A stretch of DNA of 64,000 bases, taken from positions 3,612,876 to 3,676,875 of the forward strand of contig OX638380.1 in assembly GCA_951813855.1 (NCBI GenBank), read 5' to 3'. Source of the stretch: an uncultured Verrucomicrobiae bacterium (lineage in GTDB: Bacteria; Verrucomicrobiota; Verrucomicrobiia; Limisphaerales; AAA164-E04). Of this stretch, positions 10,916 to 18,832 are shown in pieces. The position numbers and the translations under genes were made by a program. The notes under the pieces were generated by a model, which saw nothing but the letters and a program-made list of their open reading frames with translations, was not told where the DNA came from and did no database searches. The first letter of the stretch is position 1. Each line of letters begins with the position of its first letter.

Positions 10916-11389
10916 TTGATCTTGGCGCCCGGGAATATGTCCGCGACCCGAGTGTCGCCCCCCTTTCCAGTTGGGCTTCTTGCCTCGCCGTCGCAAATGC
11001 CGATACAACTGACCGCCCTCTCGACGATCTTGGCGAACATAGCGATAGATCCATTCTCGACCCGGAAGGCTTTCGCCCTGTCGCTGTCCCCTCCCCGCAA
11101 TCTGCTCGGGACTCCACCCCTACGACAACAGATCTCTGACTCGTTGCCATTTCTCCGAGGTCGTTTTCCGGGGCGTCGCCGAGGCCTACTGGCGCCGTTC
11201 CGACGCTTTCTGTTGCGCCTGCCGATTTCGATAATCTCTCCCGCCGATGTTCCGTTGGACCTCGCGATAGATCGTCGAACGATGATACCCCAGATGATTC
11301 GCTATCTCAATCACGGTGTGCCCCATTGACTTAAGCGAGTAAATCTGCGAACGTTGATCTTGAGTCAGGTGATGAAAGCTTTGGCTCAT
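10916..11389 (-). pseudogene. IS30-family transposase, N-terminal remnant
   Basis: The first 67 residues (11389 to 11186) are a typical IS30 helix-turn-helix: LTQDQRSQIYSLKSMGHTVI and YHRSTIYREVQRN. Further IS30 pieces (a WSPEQIAG-like segment, EWIYRY-like and GRGHIPGR-like stretches) follow in shifted frames to about 10916. The catalytic half is absent, cut at the junction with element M copy 2. Confidence 0.6.
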
Positions 11390-11536
11390 GACTATCCATT
11401 TGGTGATTCATGGAGATAGTCAACATCACCTGGCTCTACTCGCAAGTCTCTTTCATTCTTTTCTCTTCAACTCTTTAGCTTGTGTCGCATTTCGGAGTGG
11501 CATGGGGGTATCGAAATAAGTGGTTAAATCGACATA
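11390..11536. other. Remnant sequence between two elements
   Basis: No gene is visible. The stretch lies between the IS30 fragment and an ISAzo13 element and probably holds the IS30 5' end plus older flanking sequence. Confidence 0.35.
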
Positions 11537-12811
11537 GGAGGTGTCGCAAAATAAGTTAAAATAGTTTTTATTTTGTCGGACAAATTGTATAGTTCCATTT
11601 TGGTAATGTTTTGCCCCTTTCAATATTAATCTGTGCATATTGTTCATCGGTAACAATTTTTCCCTTTTTATATTGTCTTTTATCTAGTTTTGCTTTTATT
11701 TTTAAACCGGTTATTGTTGTTGAACCAATAAGATTTACTACCGATTCGAAGCTTTCTAGCGGTCTGCCTTTCCAATGAGAACTAATATACGAAAACATTC
11801 GATGTTCGATTTTATTCCATTTTGAGGTTTTTGGAGGATAATGTGCTACTGAAATTTTCAATCCTGTTTGATCAGAGATTTTCTGAAGACTATATTTCCA
11901 CAACCTGTTGTTACTAGAATTGCTTCCTCCACCATCAGCACAAATCAGGATTTCTTGAGCGTTTGGATAGTTATCAATTCCGAACTCACTCCACCATTTT
12001 TTAATACTATTAACTGCAAATTCGGCAGTATCTGTAGATATTCCAACATTAACAAATCCATTATTTTTTTGAATATCATAAGTACCATACGGAACGGCTT
12101 TTCCTATTCCTCTCAATAAAAAATCATGATCTTCCACCAGCAAGGGATCTCCTTTTTTTCGCCATATTTCCCCGTGATTCTTGAAGTTTCCCACGATTTC
12201 TTTCTTTTTAGTATCAACTGAAATTACGGGGAACCCTTTTTTAATAAATGATTCTATCTTGCTGTTGATGATTTCAAACTGTCTGTTTCTATCTGGATTA
12301 TTCTCTCGGGATAATTCCTTTCTATTCGACTGAAGAGAGTATCCTTTAGCTTGTAATAATCGATGAACAGTCGAGTGATCTATAACATGTCCTGATTTTG
12401 AAATATCTTCTGCAATTATTCGACACGATTTGCTCGTCCATATGAGTGCACTCATTGGATCTCCACCAGTGGATTTAAATAAGATATCATCAAGACTTTT
12501 AATTAATTTATTGTTATCTAGCGAGTTTTTTCGTCCGCCCCCAACGTTTCTAATTCTATCCGTGGAAAGATCCATTTGACCGGTAACTTCTTTTTTACCT
12601 TTGATCACTGTGGTTGGAGATATTTTCATTGCCTCAGCCACTTCGTTAACTCCTCCATACCCAATTTCCATCGCCAACAATCCAGCCAGCCATCTTTTTT
12701 GAAATTCACTGAGAGTTTTCTCGAATTTGATCCAATTTGCATTGATGTTTTTCATACAAATATACTATAACACAAGTCGAATAATATTTCAAGTTATTTT
12801 GCGACACCTCC
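11537..12811 (-). mobile_element. ISAzo13-family element, intact, 1275 bp
   Basis: Inverted repeats GGAGGTGTCGCAAAATAA bound it at 11537 and, reversed, at 12811. One full-length transposase gene fills the interior. It is AT-rich compared with the chromosomal genes, suggesting recent arrival. No clear target duplication was resolved. Confidence 0.8.
11568..12755 (-). CDS. ISAzo13-family transposase (Rhodopirellula-type DDE)
   Basis: This 395-residue protein has the hallmarks of the ISAzo13 (formerly Rhodopirellula) transposase family: an N-terminal helix-turn-helix (GGVNEVAEAMKISPTTVIKG), GGGRK linker, then a DDE core with VISVDTKKKE, LICADGGGSNSSNNRLW and HYPPKTSKWNKIEHRMFSY. The length is normal for the family and the frame is unbroken, so it may be active. 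It lies within complete terminal repeats. Its codon use is AT-rich, unlike the PKS or sdh genes. Two other members in this window (29.4-30.7 kb, 55.6 kb) are broken and of a different subgroup. Confidence 0.9.
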   Translation of the reverse strand: MKNINANWIKFEKTLSEFQKRWLAGLLAMEIGYGGVNEVAEAMKISPTTVIKGKKEVTGQMDLSTDRIRNVGGGRKNSLDNNKLIKSLDDILFKSTGGDPMSALIWTSKSCRIIAEDISKSGHVIDHSTVHRLLQAKGYSLQSNRKELSRENNPDRNRQFEIINSKIESFIKKGFPVISVDTKKKEIVGNFKNHGEIWRKKGDPLLVEDHDFLLRGIGKAVPYGTYDIQKNNGFVNVGISTDTAEFAVNSIKKWWSEFGIDNYPNAQEILICADGGGSNSSNNRLWKYSLQKISDQTGLKISVAHYPPKTSKWNKIEHRMFSYISSHWKGRPLESFESVVNLIGSTTITGLKIKAKLDKRQYKKGKIVTDEQYAQINIERGKTLPKWNYTICPTK

Positions 12812-12869
12812 TTATTTATCTTAATTCGTATTTTTTTAATCTTTTACAGAATTCAAGACGCACCTCTCC

Positions 12870-13318
12870 CATTCTTGACATTGATTTGGCGATTTTTGTT
12901 AAGCCGCTTTCGGACGAACCAATGGCTTGGAGAAACGCTGCAGCTCCTTGTTTCGAACGAGGCTACCAAGGCGATAACAATTGGCACAGAGAACGGCTAG
13001 AGCTGCGGTTTGTGAGGGATTGGAACATCCCTTTTACCAACAATTTGGCCGAACGCGACTTGAGAATGATGAAACTCTGCATGAAAATCTTCGGTTGCTT
13101 TCGCACCGAAGAAGGCGCTCGAGATTTCGTCGCTCGGTACAGCGTCATTAGCACTGCCAAAAAACGAGGATGGGAAATCATCCAAACTCTGGCACTTTCC
13201 GCAAAAGAACTGGCCGTTAAGTTGCAGGCCGCCTAACTTTGCCAGGATTGAACCGGCACTCACGAACTAATTGGTCATTCTTGCCAAAAAAAGGCAAATC
13301 CCATACGTAGGCAGTTAC
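12870..13318 (+). pseudogene. IS66-family transposase, C-terminal remnant with right terminus
   Basis: The frame to the stop at 13236 contains the IS66 C-terminal signature FTNNLAERDLRMMKLCMKI, then GCFRTEEGARDF and SVISTAKKRGW. The upstream catalytic part is missing. The stretch ends at 13311-13318 with GCAGTTAC, the reverse of a GTAACTGC-type IS66 terminus, so this looks like the right end of a deleted IS66 element. Confidence 0.65.
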
Positions 13319-13337
13319 GTTTTTACTGGATTTTCTT

Positions 13338-14523
13338 CTTCAGTCGGAATTGCTGACGACGATCTTCAGGCGGGGATGTTCCCGATGAAGCCTGGTGACC
13401 AGCCGCCGGATGGCTCGGCTTTCGCAATCGTTGATGAGCCATTTATTGACGTTTTCCCAACGGTAACGGTCAGTATACCGGCAGATAAAGTCGGGGAACT
13501 CCCCGTCCTTCGGGCCCACTTCCGGGTCGGCTTCCGAGCCGAGTAATTGCTTTCTGATCGGCTCCGGTGCTAGCGGAATAACCTCCGACTGGTCCGGATG
13601 AACCACGGCTGCTCCCACGGCTTGATGGTAATAGGTGATCGCACCGTTTTCGTGTTGTTTTTGACAGCAGTGTTCACAGTGAAGATGGTTGGAAGAGAAA
13701 ACACCGGTGCCGTCCATCGACACGAGATAATGTTTGTTTTCCCACCAAAATCGCTTTAACACTCCGTTTCGTTGCAACATCCGAAACAATTCCAGGAATG
13801 CGGATCGAAGATAAACGGGATTGATCCGATCCAGGAATTTACGTAATCCCGAATCAGAAGGCACTCGTTTGATGCCATACAGTTGGCGCAAGTTAGCCCG
13901 GGTTCTTCGGCTCGTAACCTTTCGTTTCCGACCTCGAGTGGCTTCGTCAAAGCCCAGTAACGAGGAAAATTTCTGCTGCAACGCCGCAAACGCGCTTATC
14001 AAATGGTCGGTGACCTCGTACCTGCTTTTGCGGCAGGGGCGGGGAACGAGGCTAAAACACCACCAAATCTTCCCGATGATATGGGGTTTGATTAACTTAT
14101 TGCGGAATTTCACCAAGGGAAACCTTTCGTTGATTGGTTGTGAGGATCGGCTGGTTCCACGACAGATCAGGCCGGTCGGCACGCCGAACGGAATCAAAAC
14201 ATGGGACTGACACTGAGATCCCGGCAGATCGCAGCCTCCTGAGTTCGAGAACAACTCGAGATCCTCTCGGAGGGCTTTTCTGGCCGGAAAATACGTCGGG
14301 AGAACGGGTTAAGGTGAATTTCGGCACCCGATCCAAGGCCCAAAAGCGTCAAATCACGTTTTGGTCAGGAAAAGATACGAAAAAATAGCGATTACGACGA
14401 AACCACCGTCAAGGTAGCATAGTTTTGGAAGAAATGCTGAAAATATTTGAAGAAAGCAGCGCGAAAACCCGATCGAGAAAACCCTTGTTTTTACTGGGGT
14501 TTCTCCTTCAGTGGGAATTGCTG
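13338..14523 (-). mobile_element. Element H partial copy with two same-orientation termini
   Basis: The right terminus (minus strand from 14523) reads CAGCAATTCCCACTGAAG. A transposase N-terminal half follows, and at 13355 a second copy of the terminus (one mismatch) replaces the catalytic middle. Sequence after both termini stays alike for about 37 bases. This suggests that one element H copy inserted into, or recombined with, another. Confidence 0.55.
13355..14110 (-). pseudogene. Element H transposase, N-terminal half
   Basis: The recognisable homology starts near RYEVTDHLISAFAALQQKFS and includes SMDGTGVFSSNHLHCEHCC and ITYYHQAVGAAVVHPDQSEV. It ends at HPRLKIVV, where the intact relative continues with the second catalytic aspartate (LLDGLY). 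Only the first catalytic aspartate is left. The upstream residues to 14254 in the same frame do not look like transposase. Confidence 0.65.
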
Positions 14524-14683
14524 GTGGCCGGTCTCGTTCGACCGGAAACGGCCATGATCGTGACCTTGTCGATCGACCGGGATTCGCCGAAAAGAACGAG
14601 GCCCGCCTTTCAGACGTTGCCGAAAAGCGACCGGGTGAGACGCCGGCCGGGGCTCCAGATCGGCCGCGATTATTTTGTTTTTC
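14524..14683. other. Old target sequence, no gene seen
   Basis: This short stretch between the element H terminus and the IS66 left end has no convincing gene. Its last eight bases TGTTTTTC are the left copy of the IS66 target duplication. Confidence 0.4.
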
Positions 14684-16664
14684 GTAACTATTCAGGTGCC
14701 GGAATTTCCTGATCTGACGCATTAGAGCCAACCGTTGGGGGTCAGGCAAACCCCGAATGGTGCACCTGTCCATCGAGAGGTTTTTCTGGTGCGAAAGGTC
14801 AGAAACATACGAAGGCGGAGAATCCCCAGTTGGGCGTTCCTAGGATCCAGAGATGGGGCCGTCAGTGGATCGAGAATCCGATTTTGGAAAAAAGTTTGAC
14901 TTTTTCGGATATCGGAGGTACCATAAGGCCGTGGGGGAAAACCTCAAAGGCAAATCTGATGCTTCTGTTGGGAACGCTCATCCGTGCCGTTCTCATTTGT
15001 TCGAATCCGACAAACAGTGGTACGTCTCTCGGTTCAACGACCTGCGCGATGAATTGACCAAGCTACGTGGGCAATTGGCCGAAAAAGATAAGCAATTGGC
15101 CGAACGAGATGAGCAGTTGGCTGAGTTGCGCCACAAGTTGAGTCAGAACGAACGCGGAGATCAGGAGGTCAGTCAGGAGCCATCTTCGAAGAAACAGAAC
15201 GAATCACAGGGGTGTTCCGAGGCGCAGAAAGACGACACCACCGATCAGGCGGCTGAAGAGATCGCCTCGCTTCAGCAGGCACTGGATGAAGCCAACCGCC
15301 GCCTGAAACAGAACAGCAGCAACAGCAGCAAGCCTCCCTCATCGGACGGATTGGCGATAAAGCCTGCCGTCGATCGCAACCGGAGCCTCAGAGAAAAGTC
15401 TGGGAAGAAACCTGGCGGCCAAGTCGGCCATCAGGGACATACCTGCCACTCAAGAACTGATCCGGATCTAATCGTCAACCACTCCCCGAAGACCTGCCGC
15501 CACTGTGGCTCGGAGCTGGTTGGCGATGACTTGACGGGGAATCACAGCAGCCGTCAGATCATTGATCTGAAGGACGGCAAAGTGCATGTGATCGAACACC
15601 GGGCGCTTGAAGAGCATTGTCCTTGTTGCCAAGGAATAACTCGGGCCCAATATCCGGAATCGGTGAGAGCTCCGGTACCGTATGGGCCAGAGTTCATGGC
15701 GATGGTCTGCATCTTGCACCCGGAGATTCAGTTGCCCGTCAACAAGATCGTGAGAATTCTGGAACTCTTCCTCAAGATCAGGATATCCGAGGGCACGGTA
15801 ACGACGATGTGCCGCAAAATGGCTCAACGCTTGGAACCCGTAGTCGAGAAACTCGAGGAAAAGATCTGTCAGGACAGCAAGGTCAAGAATCTGGACGAGA
15901 CTGGTTTTCGGGTGAACGGCAGGCTCCATTGGCTTCACGTGGCCGCCACCTGGGGCCTGACGGTTTTTCGGATATCCGAAAAACGCGGAGCAATGTTCCC
16001 GAAACTTTGGGGTTGCCTGGTGCACGACCACTGGAAACCGTATTACAAGGTCGAGGGAGTGAAGCATGCCCTGTGCAACGCTCATCACCTGAGAGAACTT
16101 CAGCTGGTGTCGGACCTCAATCCCAAAGAAAAATGGGCGGAACAGATGCCACAACTTCTGCTCCGGATGAATCGGTGGAAAAAGAAGGAAAAAGGGGGAG
16201 ATCCCGACGATTTCCCGGAACTGCGTGGGATGTTGGAGGAATACGATCAAATCCTGGATCAAGCGATTCAGCACTATGAATCCCTGCCACCGCTGAAACA
16301 GAAAAGCCGAGGCAAGCAGAAGAAACGGAAAGGGCACAATCTAGCGGTGAGGCTACAGGAGTACAAGGAAGACACCTCGCGATTCCTGACGGATCCGGAT
16401 GTCCCCTTCACGAACAATCAAGCGGAAAACGATTGGCGCATGATGAAAGTTCGTCAGAAAATCTCTGGGTGTTTTCGCACGTATCAAGGGGCCAAGGATT
16501 ATGCCGTGTTGCGCAGCATCGTGAACACGGCGAAAAAGCAGAGTTTGGATCTCGTCGAAACGGTCATGTCATCTCCTGATCAGTTGCTGGCGAAGTTTGG
16601 ATTGAAATAGAATCAGACCGTTGCGTTCAGATAATTCAACCTTTTTCGGCACCTGAACAGTTAC
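14684..16664 (+). mobile_element. Complete IS66-family element, 1981 bp, 8-bp target duplication
   Basis: The termini read GTAACTATTCAGGTGCCG (left) and GTAACTGTTCAGGTGCCG (right, reversed). The flanks TGTTTTTC at 14676-14683 and 16665-16672 are identical, the 8-bp duplication typical of IS66. It encodes only the large transposase; no TnpA/TnpB accessory genes are present. It lands 127 bases upstream of the first gene of the PKS locus and points toward it. Confidence 0.9.
14853..16610 (+). CDS. IS66-family transposase (TnpC)
   Basis: The 585-residue frame has the IS66 order: a long N-terminal coiled coil rich in QLAEKDKQLAERD repeats, a linker with SSNSSKPPSSDG, a zinc-ribbon (CRHCGS and HCPCCQG), then the DDE core with NLDETGFRVNGRLHWLHV, LVHDHWKPYY and the glutamate in FTNNQAENDWRMMKVRQKI. 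It ends with GCFRTYQGAKDYAVLRSIVN. The start is uncertain: residues before about 50 have no family resemblance, so an internal start nearer 14997 is possible. The frame is intact and the flanking duplication is perfect, so the element is probably a recent insertion. Confidence 0.9.
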   Translation: MGPSVDRESDFGKKFDFFGYRRYHKAVGENLKGKSDASVGNAHPCRSHLFESDKQWYVSRFNDLRDELTKLRGQLAEKDKQLAERDEQLAELRHKLSQNERGDQEVSQEPSSKKQNESQGCSEAQKDDTTDQAAEEIASLQQALDEANRRLKQNSSNSSKPPSSDGLAIKPAVDRNRSLREKSGKKPGGQVGHQGHTCHSRTDPDLIVNHSPKTCRHCGSELVGDDLTGNHSSRQIIDLKDGKVHVIEHRALEEHCPCCQGITRAQYPESVRAPVPYGPEFMAMVCILHPEIQLPVNKIVRILELFLKIRISEGTVTTMCRKMAQRLEPVVEKLEEKICQDSKVKNLDETGFRVNGRLHWLHVAATWGLTVFRISEKRGAMFPKLWGCLVHDHWKPYYKVEGVKHALCNAHHLRELQLVSDLNPKEKWAEQMPQLLLRMNRWKKKEKGGDPDDFPELRGMLEEYDQILDQAIQHYESLPPLKQKSRGKQKKRKGHNLAVRLQEYKEDTSRFLTDPDVPFTNNQAENDWRMMKVRQKISGCFRTYQGAKDYAVLRSIVNTAKKQSLDLVETVMSSPDQLLAKFGLK

Positions 16665-16791
16665 TGTTTTTCTATTGACGCGTCAGATTTATTCGTCCAC
16701 AGTACCTCCTGTCCTTGGAGGGTAGGGGACCAAGGGAGGCCATTCCCGGCGTCGAGCGGCGCTGGGGTGATGAAATGGAGGAAACTGAAAC

Positions 16792-17079
16792 ATGAGCGAC
16801 GACGGGAGAAAGTTCGATATCGAAGCCCTCAAAGATCCGACCGATTACAACATCGTGTCGGATAATCTGGGCGATATCGCCCAGTTCGTGGTGGAGAAGT
16901 ACGAGTTCGAGAACAACTCGACGCTGTCCGAGGATAAACGGAGAGAGGCGGTCGTCAGGATCAGGGGTGATTTGTGGTCGAAGATGGAAGAGTTTAACAA
17001 TCAGCGCAAGGGGCTCCTCGAGAAATCGTTTGGCTTGGCGGATCAGAAGATCGGTGAAATCGTCAAAGGCAATGCCTAG
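16792..17079 (+). CDS. 95-residue protein of the PKS locus, paralog 1
   Basis: A clear ribosome binding site (GGAGGA) lies 8-9 bases before the ATG. The product is 95 residues, hydrophilic and probably all-helical, with no signal peptide or membrane segment. It shares with the products at 17468 and 18311 the pattern VSDN, then F-x-VEK-x-EF, then LW-x-x-(V/M)EE and a basic RK-x-(I/L)L stretch near residue 70. I do not recognise the family. All three are the same length and lie in one direction upstream of the polyketide synthase. A role as an accessory or partner-binding subunit of the synthase, or as a regulator with the STAS protein, is inferred from position only. Confidence 0.8.
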   Translation: MSDDGRKFDIEALKDPTDYNIVSDNLGDIAQFVVEKYEFENNSTLSEDKRREAVVRIRGDLWSKMEEFNNQRKGLLEKSFGLADQKIGEIVKGNA

Positions 17080-17467
17080 AGAGGGTATGATGACGATTCG
17101 GGTTTGTTTGGCCAAAGAAGGCGGTTCGTCGTGGCTGAAGGATTCGGTGGTATTTGTTCCGGCCGGCACCGCTCGGAGCATCGTTCGGGGAGCTCGGTCG
17201 CTTTGCAGATTACGGCATGGGGCGCTCGCTCCGCGAAAGCGCGGAGACCTCGACCCCGATCGACCGGAAGTCTCCGGGGGAGCGGTTATCGGTTTCGGAC
17301 GGATTCAACTTCCCGTTATGGGGTGCGGAGTGTTTTTTAATTATTTCTCTTGACCGATGATTCGTATTGACGAGACTGGCCGATCGCCGGGTGGCGGGGG
17401 GTTATCGAGGTTCGACGGTTTTTGCGCTTGACAGCGCTCGGGGGAATAACTTGGAGGAAGATTGATC
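17080..17467. other. Intergenic stretch with a hairpin
   Basis: No convincing gene lies between paralogs 1 and 2. A perfect 7-bp stem with a four-base loop (CTCCGCG aaag CGCGGAG) is at 17229-17246. It lacks a T-run, so it is not a standard terminator; it might be an RNA processing or attenuation site. Confidence 0.35.
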
Positions 17468-17755
17468 ATGAGCGACGCCAATCAGGATTTTAGGGTCGAG
17501 TCCGTTAAATCAGCGACCAATTACGACATCGTGTCGGACAATATGCTCGACATCGCCGAGTTCACGGTCGAGAAGTTTGAGTTTGAAAAGAACATGACGC
17601 TTTCCAAGGATGAGCGGCAGAAGGCGATCGCCCAAATCCGGGAAGCCCTGTGGAGGAAGGTCGAGGAGTTGAACGAACGGCGTAAAGGTATTCTCGAGAA
17701 CATGTTCATTTTGGCAAAAAATAAAATCGGCGGGATTGTCAAGCCCGGGAACTGA
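17468..17755 (+). CDS. 95-residue protein of the PKS locus, paralog 2
   Basis: The ATG at 17468 is chosen over an upstream TTG because GGAGGA lies 9 bases before it and this start makes the product exactly 95 residues like its paralogs. It reads YDIVSDNMLDIAEFTVEKFE near residues 19-38 and then LWRKVEELNERRKGILE. Of the three copies it is closest to paralog 1. It is soluble and probably helical, of unknown function. The STAS gene follows after about 150 bases. Confidence 0.8.
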   Translation: MSDANQDFRVESVKSATNYDIVSDNMLDIAEFTVEKFEFEKNMTLSKDERQKAIAQIREALWRKVEELNERRKGILENMFILAKNKIGGIVKPGN

Positions 17756-17907
17756 AGGGAAGCCGGTTTTGATGGGAGATTTTGTCCCTGGGGCCGATGG
17801 CTTGACGAACCGGCGTGGGGAAGAACGGGTTGGTATCGGAGATTGGCGACGGTGTATTGGAGTGCCGGAAACTCCAGAACTTTTTGAGCGGAACAACAGA
17901 AGGCAAT

Positions 17908-18255
17908 ATGCTTATGAATGTCAGTTGGGAGCGGAGCGGCAAACTTTTGGTGGCCACGGTCGAGGGAAGGTTGGATACTAACTCGGTCCAAGCGTGCGAG
18001 AACGAGTTGGTGGCCGGTATCGGGGAAGGCGACCACAACGTGGTCCTCGATTTCGAGCGACTGAGTTACATCAATAGCGCCGGCTTGCGGGTGGTATTGA
18101 AGATCGCCAAGAAATTTTCCGGCTCGGACAAGAATTTCGGAATTTGTTCCGTAACCGGTGCGGTCAAGGAGATTTTCGCGATCAGCGGCTTGGAAAGCAG
18201 CATCAAGATGTACGGTTCGAAGGTCGAGGCCATAGGCGAACTCGGCAACGATTGA
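17908..18255 (+). CDS. STAS-domain protein (anti-sigma factor antagonist-like)
   Basis: The 115-residue product is a single STAS domain of SpoIIAA/RsbV type: VATVEGRLDTNSVQACENEL, VVLDFERLSYINSAGLRVVL and a C-terminal helix around VKEIFAISGLESSIKMY. The serine in YINSAGLR is at the position phosphorylated by the partner kinase in RsbV/SpoIIAA proteins. ATG at 17914 is an alternative start. In the known families STAS proteins switch partner kinases or anti-sigma factors; no such kinase, phosphatase or sigma factor gene is in this window. Its place between the 95-residue paralogs suggests it acts with them, perhaps controlling this locus. Confidence 0.85.
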   Translation: MLMNVSWERSGKLLVATVEGRLDTNSVQACENELVAGIGEGDHNVVLDFERLSYINSAGLRVVLKIAKKFSGSDKNFGICSVTGAVKEIFAISGLESSIKMYGSKVEAIGELGND

Positions 18256-18310
18256 TTGGATCGTTCGATCAAGGTGGTTAGGAGGCCGAAATATGAACTG
18301 AGGATGAATT

Positions 18311-18598
18311 ATGACTGAAGACGATCGTGACAAGAAGTTCCAGAAATTGAAGCCGGCGGTCAATTTCGATGTCGTATCGGACAATTTACTCGAATTGGCG
18401 GAGTTTACGGTGGAGAAGTACGAGTTTGACAACCAAGTTGTCTTTTCCGATGAGGCCCGCAAAGCCTACGTTGCTCAACTCAAGGACCTGTTGTGGCTCG
18501 AAGTCGAGGAGTTGAAGAAACGGCGTGGCCGAATCCTCAACGAATTGTTCGAAACCGCGGAAAAGTCGATGAAGGATTTCATAGATGCCGGCGGGTGA
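18311..18598 (+). CDS. 95-residue protein of the PKS locus, paralog 3
   Basis: The product is again exactly 95 residues and repeats the shared pattern: FDVVSDNLLELAEFTVEKYE, then LLWLEVEELKKRRGRILNEL. It is the most diverged of the three. The gene starts 55 bases after the STAS stop codon and is followed by 234 bases before the polyketide synthase. No known domain was recognised. Conservation of three diverged copies, all intact, argues that each is under selection and not a recent duplication. Confidence 0.8.
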   Translation: MTEDDRDKKFQKLKPAVNFDVVSDNLLELAEFTVEKYEFDNQVVFSDEARKAYVAQLKDLLWLEVEELKKRRGRILNELFETAEKSMKDFIDAGG

Positions 18599-18832
18599 CC
18601 CGGTTCGAGGGGCATACCGGGTTCGAGACTCGCGGGATTGCGGGGAAGCAAGCGCGTCGTAAGTCGGTTTGGCAGTTTAGGGTACGGTTCGAGCCAATTT
18701 CAGTTTCCCGAAAAGCGTTTTCCCGACTGTGGGCGAGGGGAGAGGTGTGTCTCTGGATTGGGTAGTTCGTGGTCTGTGCGGATTCCGGGAAGGATTAGCC
18801 AGAGAGAAAAATCAACGTAAGGGGGAAATTAA

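Larger units (their letters stand above)
5705..10917 (+). pseudogene. Element M transposase copy 2, split and truncated
   Basis: Residues corresponding to 1-228 of the copy 1 protein lie at 5705-6388, ending AHKAVVNGGVLT. The rest resumes at about 9766 as ALPFLLQEGLLRGV. Between them is the IS10-like element flanked by GTGTTAACC and GTGTTATCC. The resumed frame keeps IDGHSK and FDREGWSP but loses the region after TQLAQ, where unrelated IS30 sequence takes over. Cross-frame readings past 10917 are not part of the gene. Confidence 0.75.

Noticed and set aside
17229..17246. Hairpin between paralogs 1 and 2 as a transcription terminator
   Set aside because: There is no T-run after the stem.
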